Source: Phenylobacterium sp. (GTDB lineage: Bacteria > Pseudomonadota > Alphaproteobacteria > Caulobacterales > Caulobacteraceae). Taken from it: a DNA stretch of 64,000 nt. This document shows, piece after piece, positions 43,658 through 52,523 of the stretch. A program made the translations under genes and the position numbers. Under the pieces are notes generated by a model. It searched no databases. It saw only the letters and a list, made by a program, of their open reading frames with translations, and was not told where the DNA came from. The stretch spans positions 146,340 to 210,339 of the forward strand of contig NZ_JAKRSA010000015.1 in the NCBI RefSeq assembly GCF_022402485.1, given 5' to 3'. Every line of letters starts with the position of its first letter. The first letter of the stretch is position 1.

Positions 43658-44659
43658 CTACCAGACGCCGATCTTGGCAGCCTCAGCATGGCTGATCGGA
43701 TGATTGGCCTTGCGATGGTCTTCCTCGGCCAGGAAGCGCACCGCCTCCAGGGCCGCCATACAACCCATCCCCGCTGCCGTCACCGCCTGACGATAGATGT
43801 CGTCAGTGACGTCGCCGGCGGCATAGACCCCTTCGATCTCGGTGGACGCCGTGCCGGGCGTCACGTCGAGATAGCCTGAAGCGTCCATGGACAGTTGGCC
43901 CTTGAACAGCTCCGAAGCCGGGGCGTGGCCGATGGCTACGAAGACGCCCGCGCAATCGACGGTTTTCGTCTCGCCGGTCTTGACGTTCTTCAGCCGCACG
44001 CCGGTGACGCCCAGGGGGTCACTATCGCCCAGTACCTCGTCCACCGCGCAATCCCAGACCACCTCGACCTTGGGGTGGCTGAACAGACGTTCCTGCAGGA
44101 TCCTCTCGGCGCGAAGCTCGTCCCGGCGATGGACCAGGGTGACCTTGGAGGCGAAATTGGTCAGGAAAAGGGCCTCTTCCACCGCCGTATTGCCGCCGCC
44201 CACCACCACCACGTCCTTGCCGCGATAGAAGAAGCCGTCGCAGGTGGCGCAGGCCGAAACGCCAAAACCTTGGAACTTCTGCTCGCTGTCGAGGCCCAGC
44301 CACTTGGCCTGGGCGCCCGTCGCGATGATCAGGGTTTCGGCCAGCCAAACCTGGCCGGAGTCGCACTCCAGCCGGAACGGACGCTGAGACAGGTCCACCT
44401 TGAGGACGATGTCATTTATGATCTCGGTCCCCACATGGGCGGCCTGGGCCTGCATCTGCTCCATCAGCCAGGGTCCCTGAATCGCCTCGGCGAAGCCGGG
44501 ATAGTTCTCCACATCCGTGGTGATGGTCAGTTGGCCACCGGGCTGCAATCCAGCGATCAGGACCGGATTCAGCAGGGCGCGGGCGGCATAGACGGCGGCG
44601 GTGTAGCCCGCCGGGCCAGACCCGATGATTAGGCAGCGTGTGGTGCGAGGCTCAGTCAT
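43658..44659 (-). CDS. trxB: Thioredoxin reductase
   Basis: A 333-residue FAD-dependent, NADPH-using reductase that reduces thioredoxin. Motifs are CLIIGSGPAGYTAAVYAARA at the N terminus, GGQLTITTDVENYPGF, the redox-active CATC in VSACATCDGFFYRGK (about residues 140-145), NADPH-binding VVVVGGGNTAVEEALFL, and GVYAAGDVTDDIYRQAVTAAGMGC. Length is normal. It is probably co-transcribed with the MurA-type gene downstream. Confidence 0.97.
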   Translation of the reverse strand: MTEPRTTRCLIIGSGPAGYTAAVYAARALLNPVLIAGLQPGGQLTITTDVENYPGFAEAIQGPWLMEQMQAQAAHVGTEIINDIVLKVDLSQRPFRLECDSGQVWLAETLIIATGAQAKWLGLDSEQKFQGFGVSACATCDGFFYRGKDVVVVGGGNTAVEEALFLTNFASKVTLVHRRDELRAERILQERLFSHPKVEVVWDCAVDEVLGDSDPLGVTGVRLKNVKTGETKTVDCAGVFVAIGHAPASELFKGQLSMDASGYLDVTPGTASTEIEGVYAAGDVTDDIYRQAVTAAGMGCMAALEAVRFLAEEDHRKANHPISHAEAAKIGVW

Positions 44660-44736
44660 GGGCTCTATTTAGAGAAGATTCCGCAATGCGCGAGGGCGCG
44701 GGCGCAACAAGATGCGCCCTTGGCCGTTCCTCAGTC

Positions 44737-45027
44737 ATGACAGATCAATTCTCCTCCTCTTCAGCTACCCCCTCCGCCTCGCCGCCGCCGGGTTCCAGCC
44801 CTGCAGCTTCACAGCTTCCTGCAAGCCCGACCAGGCACCGTCCGCTCGAAATGGCCAGTCAAAGCGGCCTGCGAACCACCGGTGCCTGGATGGGTATTGG
44901 GACCGCCGTCGGGGCGGGCGTCGGCGCGGCCCTGGGCCATCTGGCCCTGGGTGTGGCTTTCGGAGCTGGTCTGGGGGCTGCACTTGGGGTCGCCCGGCGA
45001 CGAAAGGGACCAGATGCGGCGACTTAA
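44737..45027 (+). CDS. Glycine-zipper small membrane protein
   Basis: A 96-residue protein with a Ser/Pro-rich N-terminal third. A strongly Gly/Ala-patterned membrane segment (about 56-88: WMGIGTAVGAGVGAALG, then LALGVAFGAGLGAALGVA) follows, ending RRRKGPDAAT. Similar two-helix glycine-zipper proteins are common and unnamed in proteobacteria. The start is uncertain. ATG 44737 has no clear ribosome site, and ATG 44848 (MASQSGLRTTGAW) would give a 59-residue version of just the membrane part. Confidence 0.55.
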   Translation: MTDQFSSSSATPSASPPPGSSPAASQLPASPTRHRPLEMASQSGLRTTGAWMGIGTAVGAGVGAALGHLALGVAFGAGLGAALGVARRRKGPDAAT

Positions 45028-45082
45028 CGGCCTGTTTTGAGGTCGAGGTCTAGGCTTGCGTCCTGCCCACGGGGACCGAGTC

Positions 45083-46144
45083 GTGCCTGACCAGACCACC
45101 ATCGAGATCGCCGGTCGCAAGATCGGTCCCGGCCAGCCGCCCTTTGTCATCTGCGAGCTGTCGGGCAACCACAATGGCGACCTGGACCGCGCTCTGGCGA
45201 TGATCGATGCGGCGGCCGCCACGGGCTGCGACGCTATCAAGATCCAGACCTATACCGCTGACACCATTACCATGGATGTGGACCGGCCGGAGTTCCGTAT
45301 CACCGGCGGGCTATGGGACGGGCGCAGCCTCCATGAGCTCTATCAGGAGGCCCAGACCCCCTATGACTGGCACCCGGCCCTGTTCGAGCGGGCCAGGGCT
45401 AGGGGGGTGATCCTGTTCTCCAGCCCCTTTGATGAGACCGCCGTCGACCTCCTCGCCAGCCTCGACGCCCCGGCCTACAAGATCGCCTCTTTCGAGGCCA
45501 TCGACCTGCCGCTGATCGCCTATGCGGCCCGCCAGGGCAAACCCCTGATCATTTCAACCGGCATGGCCAATCTGGCCGAAATCGAAGCGGCCCGAGACAC
45601 CGCCCTCGCCGCAGGGGCGGCCGGGGTGGTGCTTCTGCACTGCGTATCCAGCTATCCGGCCAGCTTCGCCGACGCCAATCTACGCACGATCCCAGACATG
45701 GTGGCCCGGTTCGGCTGCCCCGTTGGCCTGTCGGACCACACCCCGGGAACGGCAGCGGCTGTGGCCGCTGTGGCCCTCGGCGCCTGTGTGATCGAGAAGC
45801 ATTTCACCCTGGCCAGGGCCGACGGGGGACCTGACGCGGCGTTTTCCCTGGAGCCGGCTGAGTTTTCAGCCCTGACGGCGGACGCCCGGGCGGCCTGGGA
45901 GGCCCTCGGCGCGGCTCATTATGATCTGCTGGGTTCGGAGGCCGCCAACGCCCAGTTCCGCCGCTCGCTCTATGTGGCTGCCGACGTAAAGGCTGGCGCG
46001 CGGCTGACCGCAGGAGACGTCAGGTCGATCCGGCCGGGCCTTGGCCTTGCTCCGCAGCACCTCGCCGCCGTGATCGGGCGTGTGGCGGCCCGTGATCTTC
46101 AACGGGGCGAGCCGATGGCCTGGGACATGCTGCAAGACAGCTAG
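45083..46144 (+). CDS. pseI: Pseudaminic acid synthase (NeuB family)
   Basis: A 353-residue NeuB-type synthase that condenses 2,4-diacetamido-2,4,6-trideoxy-L-altrose with phosphoenolpyruvate to pseudaminic acid. Signatures are VICELSGNHNGDLDRALAMI, CDAIKIQTYTADTITMD, FSSPFDETAVDLL, YKIASFEAIDLPLI, and GLSDHTPGTAAAVAAVALGA with VIEKHFTLARADGGPD. A C-terminal SAF (antifreeze-like) domain begins near FRRSLYVAADV. PseI rather than sialic acid synthase fits because pseG and pseH are adjacent. The start is GTG 45083. It is convergent with pseH, overlapping by four bases. Caulobacter calls this gene neuB in the flm set. Confidence 0.93.
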   Translation: MPDQTTIEIAGRKIGPGQPPFVICELSGNHNGDLDRALAMIDAAAATGCDAIKIQTYTADTITMDVDRPEFRITGGLWDGRSLHELYQEAQTPYDWHPALFERARARGVILFSSPFDETAVDLLASLDAPAYKIASFEAIDLPLIAYAARQGKPLIISTGMANLAEIEAARDTALAAGAAGVVLLHCVSSYPASFADANLRTIPDMVARFGCPVGLSDHTPGTAAAVAAVALGACVIEKHFTLARADGGPDAAFSLEPAEFSALTADARAAWEALGAAHYDLLGSEAANAQFRRSLYVAADVKAGARLTAGDVRSIRPGLGLAPQHLAAVIGRVAARDLQRGEPMAWDMLQDS

Positions 46145-46707
46145 TCGAGGACGTAGCCCTTAGAGCGCAGGCGCGCGCGGCTGGCCTCCCGGGTGGCGGC
46201 CCAGTCTTCGGCCAGCAGGCCTAGACCGACGACATCGCAGGGCACCCCGGCCTTCCAAACATGCCGGCGGAACAGGGCTTCACGTCGGAAGCCAAAGGAC
46301 TCGTGCAGCTTCCACACGGCCTCATTCTCCACCAGAACCTCGCACCAGAGCTTGGTCAGGCCCATGGGCCCGAACACCTGCTCGATCACCCAGTACTCCA
46401 CATAGGCGCCGACGCCCTTTCCCCGGACGGAGGGGGAGGCCAGGTAATAGGCCCAGGCGCACCGGCGATGGGCGGGCGAGATGTCGGCGAGATTGGCCAG
46501 ACCGACCGGCTCACCCTCCAGGGTGATGATCCAGTAGCGCCGGGCAGGATCGACGAGGGCCGCAGCAAACCAGTTCGCGTGATCGGCCTCGCTGATCAGG
46601 CTATCGGTATACATCCATTGGGCGACATCGGGCTGGTTGCGCCACTGGAGTAGGCGATCGCGGTCGGTAGGCGTCACATCGCGCAGCTGAACCTGCGGCC
46701 CGACCAT
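46141..46707 (-). CDS. pseH: UDP-4-amino-4,6-dideoxy-N-acetyl-altrosamine N-acetyltransferase
   Basis: A 188-residue GNAT enzyme, third step of pseudaminic acid synthesis: it acetylates the C4 amine of the UDP-linked sugar. It shows QLRDVTPTDRDRLLQWRNQP at the N terminus (the LLxWRN motif of PseH), MYTDSLISEADHANWF, ISPAHRRCAWAYYLAS and VRGKGVGAYVEYWVIEQVF (acetyl-CoA loop). Its ATG overlaps the upstream flavoprotein stop as TGATG, so the two are translationally coupled. In Caulobacter the equivalent is FlmH. Confidence 0.9.
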   Translation of the reverse strand: MVGPQVQLRDVTPTDRDRLLQWRNQPDVAQWMYTDSLISEADHANWFAAALVDPARRYWIITLEGEPVGLANLADISPAHRRCAWAYYLASPSVRGKGVGAYVEYWVIEQVFGPMGLTKLWCEVLVENEAVWKLHESFGFRREALFRRHVWKAGVPCDVVGLGLLAEDWAATREASRARLRSKGYVLD

Positions 46708-47927
46708 CAGGCGACGGCCGCGACCGGGCCTGCGGCAGGTGCCGCCACCGAGCCTGACGCCTCGAGGCGTTGAGCCATGCGCTCGGCCAGGGCGCTAAAG
46801 CGGGCGGCCAGATCGGTAGATTCCCAACCCGCTACAATGAAGCTGCCTTGGTGCGCCTGATGCAGGTCAGCCTCCAGCCTGGCCAGCTTCTGAACCGCCT
46901 CTACCGAGGGGCAGGCGAAGCGGGTGCGCATACTGGTCAGCACACAGGCATCCAGGATCATGGGACGCCGTGCGAACGGAGATAACAGCCGCAGCACCTC
47001 AGCCCTTAAGGCCTCATCGCCGGTCTCTTCGACACACTCAACGCTGACCAGGGTTTCCCCCCGGCTTTGATAAACCCGCACCGCACTGACCTTGCCCTCG
47101 CCGGTGAAGTTCCGGACTGTAAGGGGCAGGGGTGCCTCCAGGCGGGCGCGGAAAACATAACTCGCCACCCGTTCGCCGATCATGCGCGGCCTTTGACCGC
47201 GACCGCCGGTGAGGTCGAACAGGGGAAGGGGGTCGGCCGCCCAGACCACCAGCTCGTCGGCCTTGCAGGTCATCGCCGCCTCGCGGGGCGACACCAGGCT
47301 GTGCAGACGGATTTCAACCCCCAGACGGGCCAAGGCGCGGCTGGCCGAGGCGAAGAGCCCATTGAGGCCATCGCGGGGCACGGCTCCCCGCCGGGGCGTC
47401 GAGACATTGACCGGAGGGGCCTCACCGACAGGGGTCAGACGCACCTGATCAAGCCCCAGGGCCGGGGCAGCGCTGGCATGGACCTGATCAAGCCACACTC
47501 CGAGGCGCCATTGGCAGTACTGGGCAAGGGGATCGGCGGCGGCCCGGGGATAGGTCCGTAGAATGTCATTGATGGACAGAGGGGTCTGGTTCGCGACCAG
47601 CGACATCACACCAGCGGCCAGTACAGGGCCTTCGCCCCAGCTGGCGCGCGGGCCATTGAGGGAGGGGTTGATGGCACCGAAGTGCAGGTCGACCTCTTCA
47701 AAGGCTACCCCGTGCCACTCCAGGGCCTGCCGGATGGGATCATGGGCCGGACCGAAGGCAAACGCCCCATCCCGCAGCTCCAGGCCATGCGAAACCCGGG
47801 GCAGGCTCCAGCCGCCGAGACGGTCGAGGGCGTCTTCCAGGACAATGTCCCGGACGCCAAGCCGGTGGGCCTCAAAGGCGGCGAGGATGCCTGTCAGACC
47901 ACCACCGATAATGCGAACCCTGCTCAC
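46707..47927 (-). CDS. FAD-dependent oxidoreductase in the pseudaminic acid locus
   Basis: A 406-residue flavoprotein with an N-terminal dinucleotide-binding motif, VRIIGGGLTGILAAFEAHRL. VLEDALDRLGGW (acidic strand end and GG motif of amine-oxidase-like enzymes) follows, with a late second FAD contact around FIVAGWESTDLAARF. The overall pattern is protoporphyrinogen oxidase/amine-oxidase-like, but no substrate is evident. It is coupled to pseH (TGATG overlap) and follows pseG by 74 bases, so it is expressed with the pse genes, yet the known six-enzyme pathway needs no such oxidoreductase. GTG start with GGAGG upstream. It may tailor the sugar or act on another step. Confidence 0.75.
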   Translation of the reverse strand: MSRVRIIGGGLTGILAAFEAHRLGVRDIVLEDALDRLGGWSLPRVSHGLELRDGAFAFGPAHDPIRQALEWHGVAFEEVDLHFGAINPSLNGPRASWGEGPVLAAGVMSLVANQTPLSINDILRTYPRAAADPLAQYCQWRLGVWLDQVHASAAPALGLDQVRLTPVGEAPPVNVSTPRRGAVPRDGLNGLFASASRALARLGVEIRLHSLVSPREAAMTCKADELVVWAADPLPLFDLTGGRGQRPRMIGERVASYVFRARLEAPLPLTVRNFTGEGKVSAVRVYQSRGETLVSVECVEETGDEALRAEVLRLLSPFARRPMILDACVLTSMRTRFACPSVEAVQKLARLEADLHQAHQGSFIVAGWESTDLAARFSALAERMAQRLEASGSVAAPAAGPVAAVA

Positions 47928-48001
47928 CTCACGGCCTCCTCGACCTCCTGTGAAAGGGCACCATGAGGCAAAGGTCGGAAAACTCAGTTAAGGCGTCTGC
48001 G

Positions 48002-49036
48002 TCAGACGGTCGCGGCCTGGACCAGCAGGGGCCAGAAGGTTTCGGCGACCCGTGCGGCACCGGCCCCATCGCAGAGTTCTGCGCTGCGCGTCGCCAGGCG
48101 GGCCCTCAAGGTCTCATCGATAAACAGTCGGGTCATGGCCCGGTCGAAGTCCACGCCGAAGCTCTCGGCCCGAGCGTCCACCATCAGAACCGCGCCGGCC
48201 TTGGACAGGGCGGTTGCGGCAGGAACCTGGTTGTCGGCGATGGTCACCACCACGCTGGGCAGCCCCAGCACGCAGCGTTCCCACATGGCCGATCCAGCGG
48301 CCCCTACGGCCAGATCGGCGGCGGTGGCCAGCTCGGCCATTTCAGGGGTGTCCACATGCAGGGTCAGGCGCCGATCATGGGCGGCGATGCGGGTCAGGCC
48401 CTTTCGGCTTGGGGCGCTGGCCCCCACCACCACATCCAGGGCGATCTCGCCATAGCGTCGCCGCAGCTGTTCCACCACCCGCCCGGTGATCCCGTCCAGA
48501 TCCGTCAGCCCCATGGAGACCAGCACCCGTCGGGGCGTTCCCTGGCGACGGGCCAGGGCGCTACTGCGCAGGGCCGCAAAGGCCGGGCGTACAGGAGCAT
48601 GGTTCGGCCCCAGCAACAGGCGTGCGCCGGTGGTGGTCAGGCCGCTATAGTCGGCCTCGGTTCGGGCGGGGCCTGAGTCCAGGACGACTGCGCCGCCCAG
48701 GGGACGGTTCGCCAGATCGTCGATGACAAGGGCCGGGCGGCCATCAGCAATCGCCACGTGGGCCGCGCGCTCCAGGCCATAATGATCGAAGACCACGGCC
48801 TCGAAGGCCTGAGCTCCAGTCTGCGCGGCCAGGACATCAGGGGCCATGGAGGCGATGGCGCGCCGGGGGATGTCAGGGGCATAGGCCGACAGGATCGCCT
48901 CCACATGGGCGTCGGCCATGAACTCACAACCGGCGCCCCGTTCGGTAAGGGCGGCAGCCAGGGTCAGGCTGCGCATCACATGGCCACCCCCGACCTGGGG
49001 TCCGGCGTCGGCGATAAACAGAACCCGTGGGGTCAT
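48002..49036 (-). CDS. pseG: UDP-2,4-diacetamido-2,4,6-trideoxy-altropyranose hydrolase
   Basis: A 344-residue GT-B-like hydrolase that removes UDP before the PseI condensation. Evidence is the N-terminal VLFIADAGPQVGGGHVMRSLTLAAAL (the GxGHxxRS motif with catalytic His), FDHYGLERAAHV, VIDDLANRPLGGAVVLDSG, LLLGPNHAPVRPAF, MGLTDLDGITGRVVEQL and AADLAVGAAGSAMWERCVLGLPSVV. It overlaps the upstream cytidylyltransferase by four bases (ATGA). Corresponds to FlmD in Caulobacter. Confidence 0.92.
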   Translation of the reverse strand: MTPRVLFIADAGPQVGGGHVMRSLTLAAALTERGAGCEFMADAHVEAILSAYAPDIPRRAIASMAPDVLAAQTGAQAFEAVVFDHYGLERAAHVAIADGRPALVIDDLANRPLGGAVVLDSGPARTEADYSGLTTTGARLLLGPNHAPVRPAFAALRSSALARRQGTPRRVLVSMGLTDLDGITGRVVEQLRRRYGEIALDVVVGASAPSRKGLTRIAAHDRRLTLHVDTPEMAELATAADLAVGAAGSAMWERCVLGLPSVVVTIADNQVPAATALSKAGAVLMVDARAESFGVDFDRAMTRLFIDETLRARLATRSAELCDGAGAARVAETFWPLLVQAATV

Positions 49037-49749
49037 AGGCGTGGCGCTCCGCCAAAGGTGATCAGATCTGGCCTGGCCCGCACAAAGGCGCGGACATCGT
49101 CAGAAGAAAAGGCCGGATTGGCGGGATAGAGGCCCTCATAGACCTGGCGGACGAAGGCGTAGTCATCAGCGGTGTCGACGGTCCAGCGGACCTGGCCTTC
49201 GTCCACCAGGGGATCAAGGCGCGCCACGCGGTAGCGATCAGGGGCGTTTCGTACCGCCCACGTGACGTGCTCCCGCGCCTCGGAGGTGTGATCCTCGAGC
49301 GCCGTTCGGCGCAGGGCGGCCGCCGAGATTACCTCCACATCCTGGCCCTTGGGATAGCCTGAAGGATCATAGCGGTTGTGGGTATAGTCGGCGTTCTGCG
49401 CCAAGTGCAGGTCGACGGTGGCGTCGATCACCTCGGCGTCGATCAGCGGACAGTCGCCGGTCAGGCGCACCACATGGTCAGCCGGCCAGGTTTCCAGGGC
49501 GCCGACGAAGCGGGCTAGAACATCGGCGAGCGGCCCGCGATGGACGGCGATGCCGGCCCTGCCAAGCGCCTCAACCAGAGGATCGTCAGTGGCGTCCAGG
49601 CTGGTGGCAACCACGATCTGGTCGAGCCGGCGCGCCCGCGCCACCCGTTCAATCTGGCGCAGCAGCATAGGCGCGCCGGCCAGGGGCAGAAGCACCTTGC
49701 CGGGCAGACGGGTGGAACTGAGGCGGGCCTGAAGTAGGGCGAGAATCAA
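49033..49749 (-). CDS. pseF: SpsF/FlmC-type cytidylyltransferase, probable CMP-pseudaminic acid synthetase
   Basis: A 238-residue nucleotidyltransferase with MILALLQARLSSTRLPGKVL (nucleotide-binding start), RLDQIVVATSLDATDDPLVEA, VVRLTGDCPLIDAEVIDATV (metal-binding Asp) and VRWTVDTADDYAFVRQVYE. The sequence type is SpsF-like rather than classical Campylobacter PseF, as with FlmC of Caulobacter. The PseF role (activating Pse with CTP) is inferred from adjacency to pseG. The start is TTG 49749 with AGGAG seven bases upstream, an unusual but well-supported choice. Confidence 0.82.
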   Translation of the reverse strand: MILALLQARLSSTRLPGKVLLPLAGAPMLLRQIERVARARRLDQIVVATSLDATDDPLVEALGRAGIAVHRGPLADVLARFVGALETWPADHVVRLTGDCPLIDAEVIDATVDLHLAQNADYTHNRYDPSGYPKGQDVEVISAAALRRTALEDHTSEAREHVTWAVRNAPDRYRVARLDPLVDEGQVRWTVDTADDYAFVRQVYEGLYPANPAFSSDDVRAFVRARPDLITFGGAPRL

Positions 49750-49837
49750 TCTGGGGCTCCTGTGCGCGCAAGGTAGCCGTCATTGGGGCGGCAAGGCGCC
49801 GTCCTTCGCCCCCAAGAGCTCTTTCCTGGAGGCGCCC

Positions 49838-50569
49838 CTATTCCTTGATGAAGAAGCCCCCTGGGGCCGACGCCCAGCCGAATTTCTCAATTCTCGGCGG
49901 TGATCCGTCGAAGAACTCTTCCAGGGCCTCGCTTTCGCCCGGCCATTCGCGGATGGCGTATTCGTCCAGCAGCACCACACCTCCGGTCAGGATCCGCGGC
50001 CAGAACGCCTTGAGGGCCTCTAGCGTCGGTTCATAGAGGTCCATGTCCAGGTGCAGCAGGGCGATGCGCAGGCCGGGATGCTCAGCCACATAGGCATGAG
50101 CCGTCTGACGGACATCCCCGTCGATCAGCTCCACCCGCGGGCGCTGGGGGACGAAGGAGTCGGCGTTGAAGGCGTCCACCAGGGCAAACAGGGTGTCGCG
50201 GAACTGGGCCGGATTCCAGCCCTCGGCGGTATTGCCAACCCGGGCGTCAAGGCCGTCCTTTTCGGACCGATCGGCCAGGCCCCTGAAGTGATCAAAGCCC
50301 AGCACCTTCCGAGTACGGTCCCCAGGGCTGAAGGTCTCCAGGAAGCGGGCGAAGGTCAGCAGGGACGCGCCCTTATAGACCCCGCACTCGACGATATCCC
50401 CGGGCATGTCCTCAATCAGCTTGAAGACCTCATAGTGGGCGAAGGCCTTCATGAAGTGCATCCGCCGGCCAAAGGAGGCCAGGTTGGCGATCAGGTCGTG
50501 ATCGTCCAGGTGGCCCTTGAGCAGGCCGCGCAGGGTCTCGTCAGCGGGGATCTTGGGAGCGGTGCTCAT
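49838..50569 (-). CDS. TylF/MycF-family SAM methyltransferase
   Basis: A 243-residue class I methyltransferase of the TylF/MycF sugar O-methyltransferase family. Motifs are GDIVECGVYKGASLLTFARFL (SAM-binding, about residue 56-76), VLGFDHFRGLAD, RIALLHLDMDLYEPTLEALK (metal-binding DMD, about 168-187) and GGVVLLDEYAIREWPGE (second Asp/Glu). Known members need Mg and methylate sugar hydroxyls. It overlaps the dioxygenase gene upstream by four bases and precedes pseF by 88 bases on the same strand, so it may methylate pseudaminic acid or another flagellar glycan. The target is not proven. Confidence 0.85.
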   Translation of the reverse strand: MSTAPKIPADETLRGLLKGHLDDHDLIANLASFGRRMHFMKAFAHYEVFKLIEDMPGDIVECGVYKGASLLTFARFLETFSPGDRTRKVLGFDHFRGLADRSEKDGLDARVGNTAEGWNPAQFRDTLFALVDAFNADSFVPQRPRVELIDGDVRQTAHAYVAEHPGLRIALLHLDMDLYEPTLEALKAFWPRILTGGVVLLDEYAIREWPGESEALEEFFDGSPPRIEKFGWASAPGGFFIKE

Positions 50570-51369
50570 GGACGTTCCTCAGAAGCGATCAGGTCCGGAT
50601 GCAGGGTGGCGAAGGCCTCGAACCCGTCGGCCCGTCGGTTGCGCCAGCCGCGCGCGATAACCTCGGGCGCCAGCAGGTCGCCGAACCGGACCTGGATGGA
50701 ATAGCGGTGCCTGGGGCCGGGATTGTATCCCGAGCGGTGCGGCACAGTGTTGTGGAACATCAGCACATCGCCAGGCTGCAGCTCCGGCTTGCGGCTGGCG
50801 GTCTCAAACCCGGCGTGAAAACTCTGGGTGATGAAGGCGTCTGTGGTCCCCAGGGCGTGGCCTTGCGCGTCACGCTTCAGGCGGACGTCAACAGGATAGA
50901 GCCTGGGTTCTTTGGTCTCCACCACATCGATGCCGCCATTGATCTCCCCCGACGGGGTCAGGGGCGTCCAGGCTGTGACCGAGCGGGAACAGAGCATGTT
51001 GTAGGGATAGTCCTGATGCCAGTCGAAGCCCCGCCAGGGCTCGCCGGCCAGGTCCATCCGGAACACCGCATGCTGAAACGGGCTGTGCAGCCGCCGGGCC
51101 CCGGTCATGGCCTGGGCAGCCTCCCGTAGCGGTTCGGCGGTGACGATCCGGCGGAAGACGTCGGTCTCTCGCATGGCGTCATAGACCTGTCCCAGGCGGG
51201 GGCGGTCATTTCGCCTCAGAGCGTCAACCAAGGCGTCCACGTCCGGGTCTTCCCCCTCGGCAGCGGCCCCTGCGGCTGAGAGCATGTCCTTGAAGGTCTC
51301 CAGAGCCTCAACCACCAGCGACGCTGGCAGGAGACCCTTCAGCTCTTTCACAAGGGGCGGGGCGGTCAC
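50566..51369 (-). CDS. Phytanoyl-CoA dioxygenase (PhyH) family protein
   Basis: A 267-residue Fe(II)/2-oxoglutarate-dependent oxygenase. The iron ligands appear as H-x-D in RGFDWHQDYPYNM (about residue 117-119) and His in VLMFHNTVPHRSGYNPG (about 212-220), with the 2-oxoglutarate Arg in PRHRYSIQVRF. Family members hydroxylate small molecules or glycans. The GTG start is at 51369, and the gene overlaps the TylF-type gene by four bases (ATGA), so the two are coupled. This pairing beside pse genes suggests glycan decoration, which is inference. Confidence 0.83.
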   Translation of the reverse strand: MTAPPLVKELKGLLPASLVVEALETFKDMLSAAGAAAEGEDPDVDALVDALRRNDRPRLGQVYDAMRETDVFRRIVTAEPLREAAQAMTGARRLHSPFQHAVFRMDLAGEPWRGFDWHQDYPYNMLCSRSVTAWTPLTPSGEINGGIDVVETKEPRLYPVDVRLKRDAQGHALGTTDAFITQSFHAGFETASRKPELQPGDVLMFHNTVPHRSGYNPGPRHRYSIQVRFGDLLAPEVIARGWRNRRADGFEAFATLHPDLIASEERP

Positions 51370-51476
51370 GGCAGGGGGCTCCAGCGCAGGAACAACCGGG
51401 CAAGGCTAGGCCCGCGCCTCTAAGCAACTGTTAACCGTAATCCCCTGCGACGAGGGGTCGCCGTCGCCAGACCGAC

Positions 51477-52469
51477 TCAGGCCGCGTGATAGTCTTGAAG
51501 ACGGGCGATTTCGGCGGCGGAGCCGAGCATGACCGAGGCCCTTTGGTGCAGGCTAGTGACCTTGGCGTCGAGGGTCGCGCCGGTGCCGTCAAAGGCACTG
51601 CCGCCGGCCTGTTCCACCAGCATGGCCATGGGATTGGCTTCGTACATCAGGCGCAGCTTGCCTGGACGATCAGGCTCGCGCTTATCCCACGGGTACATGA
51701 AGATGCCGCCCCGGCTCATCACCCGGTGCACGTCGGCCACCATCGAGGCGACCCAGCGCATGTTGAAGTCCTTGCCCCTGGGCCCTTCGACCCCAGCCAG
51801 GCACTCCTCCACATAGCGGCTGACCGGCGGGGCCCAATGGCGGGTATTGGCCGTGTTGATGGCGAATTCCTTGGTCTCTGCGGGAATACGCAGGTCGGCG
51901 GCAGTCATCACCCAGTCGGCGCTGTCGGGATCTAGGGTGAAGGCGTGAACACCCTTGCCCAGGGTCAGAACCATTTGGGTCTGTGGGCCGTAGACGACGT
52001 AGCCGGCGGCAACCTGTTGGCGGCCTGGCTGCAGGAAGTCGGCCTCGATGACGGCGCGGCCGAGGCTGTCTTGCGGGGTCGGCAGGATCGAAAAGATGGT
52101 GCCGATGGAGACGTTGACGGCGATGTTGCTGGACCCGTCCAGGGGATCGAACAGCAGCAGGTAGCCGCCTTCGGTGCCCACCTCCCGAACGGGATGAATG
52201 GTGTCCATCTCCTCCGAGGCCATGGCGCACAGCCCTTTGGCACCTGCGCAGCCTGCCAGCAGGACGTCGTTGGAGAGCACGTCGAGCTTCTGCTGAACCT
52301 CGCCCTGAACATTTTCGCTTCCAAGGGCACCCATGGCCTGGCCCAGGGCGCCGCGGCGCACATGGCCGTTGATGGCCACGCAGGCCTCAGCCACCGCCGC
52401 GATCAGCTCAGCAAGGCGCGGATCGGCGGCGCTCTGCGAGAGAAAGGCGGCCAGGTTGGTCGGGGTCAC
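51477..52469 (-). CDS. fbp: Fructose-1,6-bisphosphatase, class I
   Basis: A 330-residue FBPase I, the gluconeogenic phosphatase. Metal and substrate motifs are [79 protein letters not shown] and [21 protein letters not shown] with FDGTG. The start is GTG with GAGGTG upstream. It lies 54 bases after the ELM1-type gene on the same strand. Confidence 0.97.
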   Translation of the reverse strand: MTPTNLAAFLSQSAADPRLAELIAAVAEACVAINGHVRRGALGQAMGALGSENVQGEVQQKLDVLSNDVLLAGCAGAKGLCAMASEEMDTIHPVREVGTEGGYLLLFDPLDGSSNIAVNVSIGTIFSILPTPQDSLGRAVIEADFLQPGRQQVAAGYVVYGPQTQMVLTLGKGVHAFTLDPDSADWVMTAADLRIPAETKEFAINTANTRHWAPPVSRYVEECLAGVEGPRGKDFNMRWVASMVADVHRVMSRGGIFMYPWDKREPDRPGKLRLMYEANPMAMLVEQAGGSAFDGTGATLDAKVTSLHQRASVMLGSAAEIARLQDYHAA

Positions 52470-52523
52470 GTCACACCTCGGGATTGAACGGTCCCGGCGG
52501 GTATCGCGCCTGAACCGGACTGT

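Noticed and set aside
49750..49837. Hairpin of GGGGCG and CGCCCC in the gap between the TylF-type gene and pseF as a terminator
   Set aside because: No T tract in the direction of transcription and imperfect arms, so it does not clearly split the operon.
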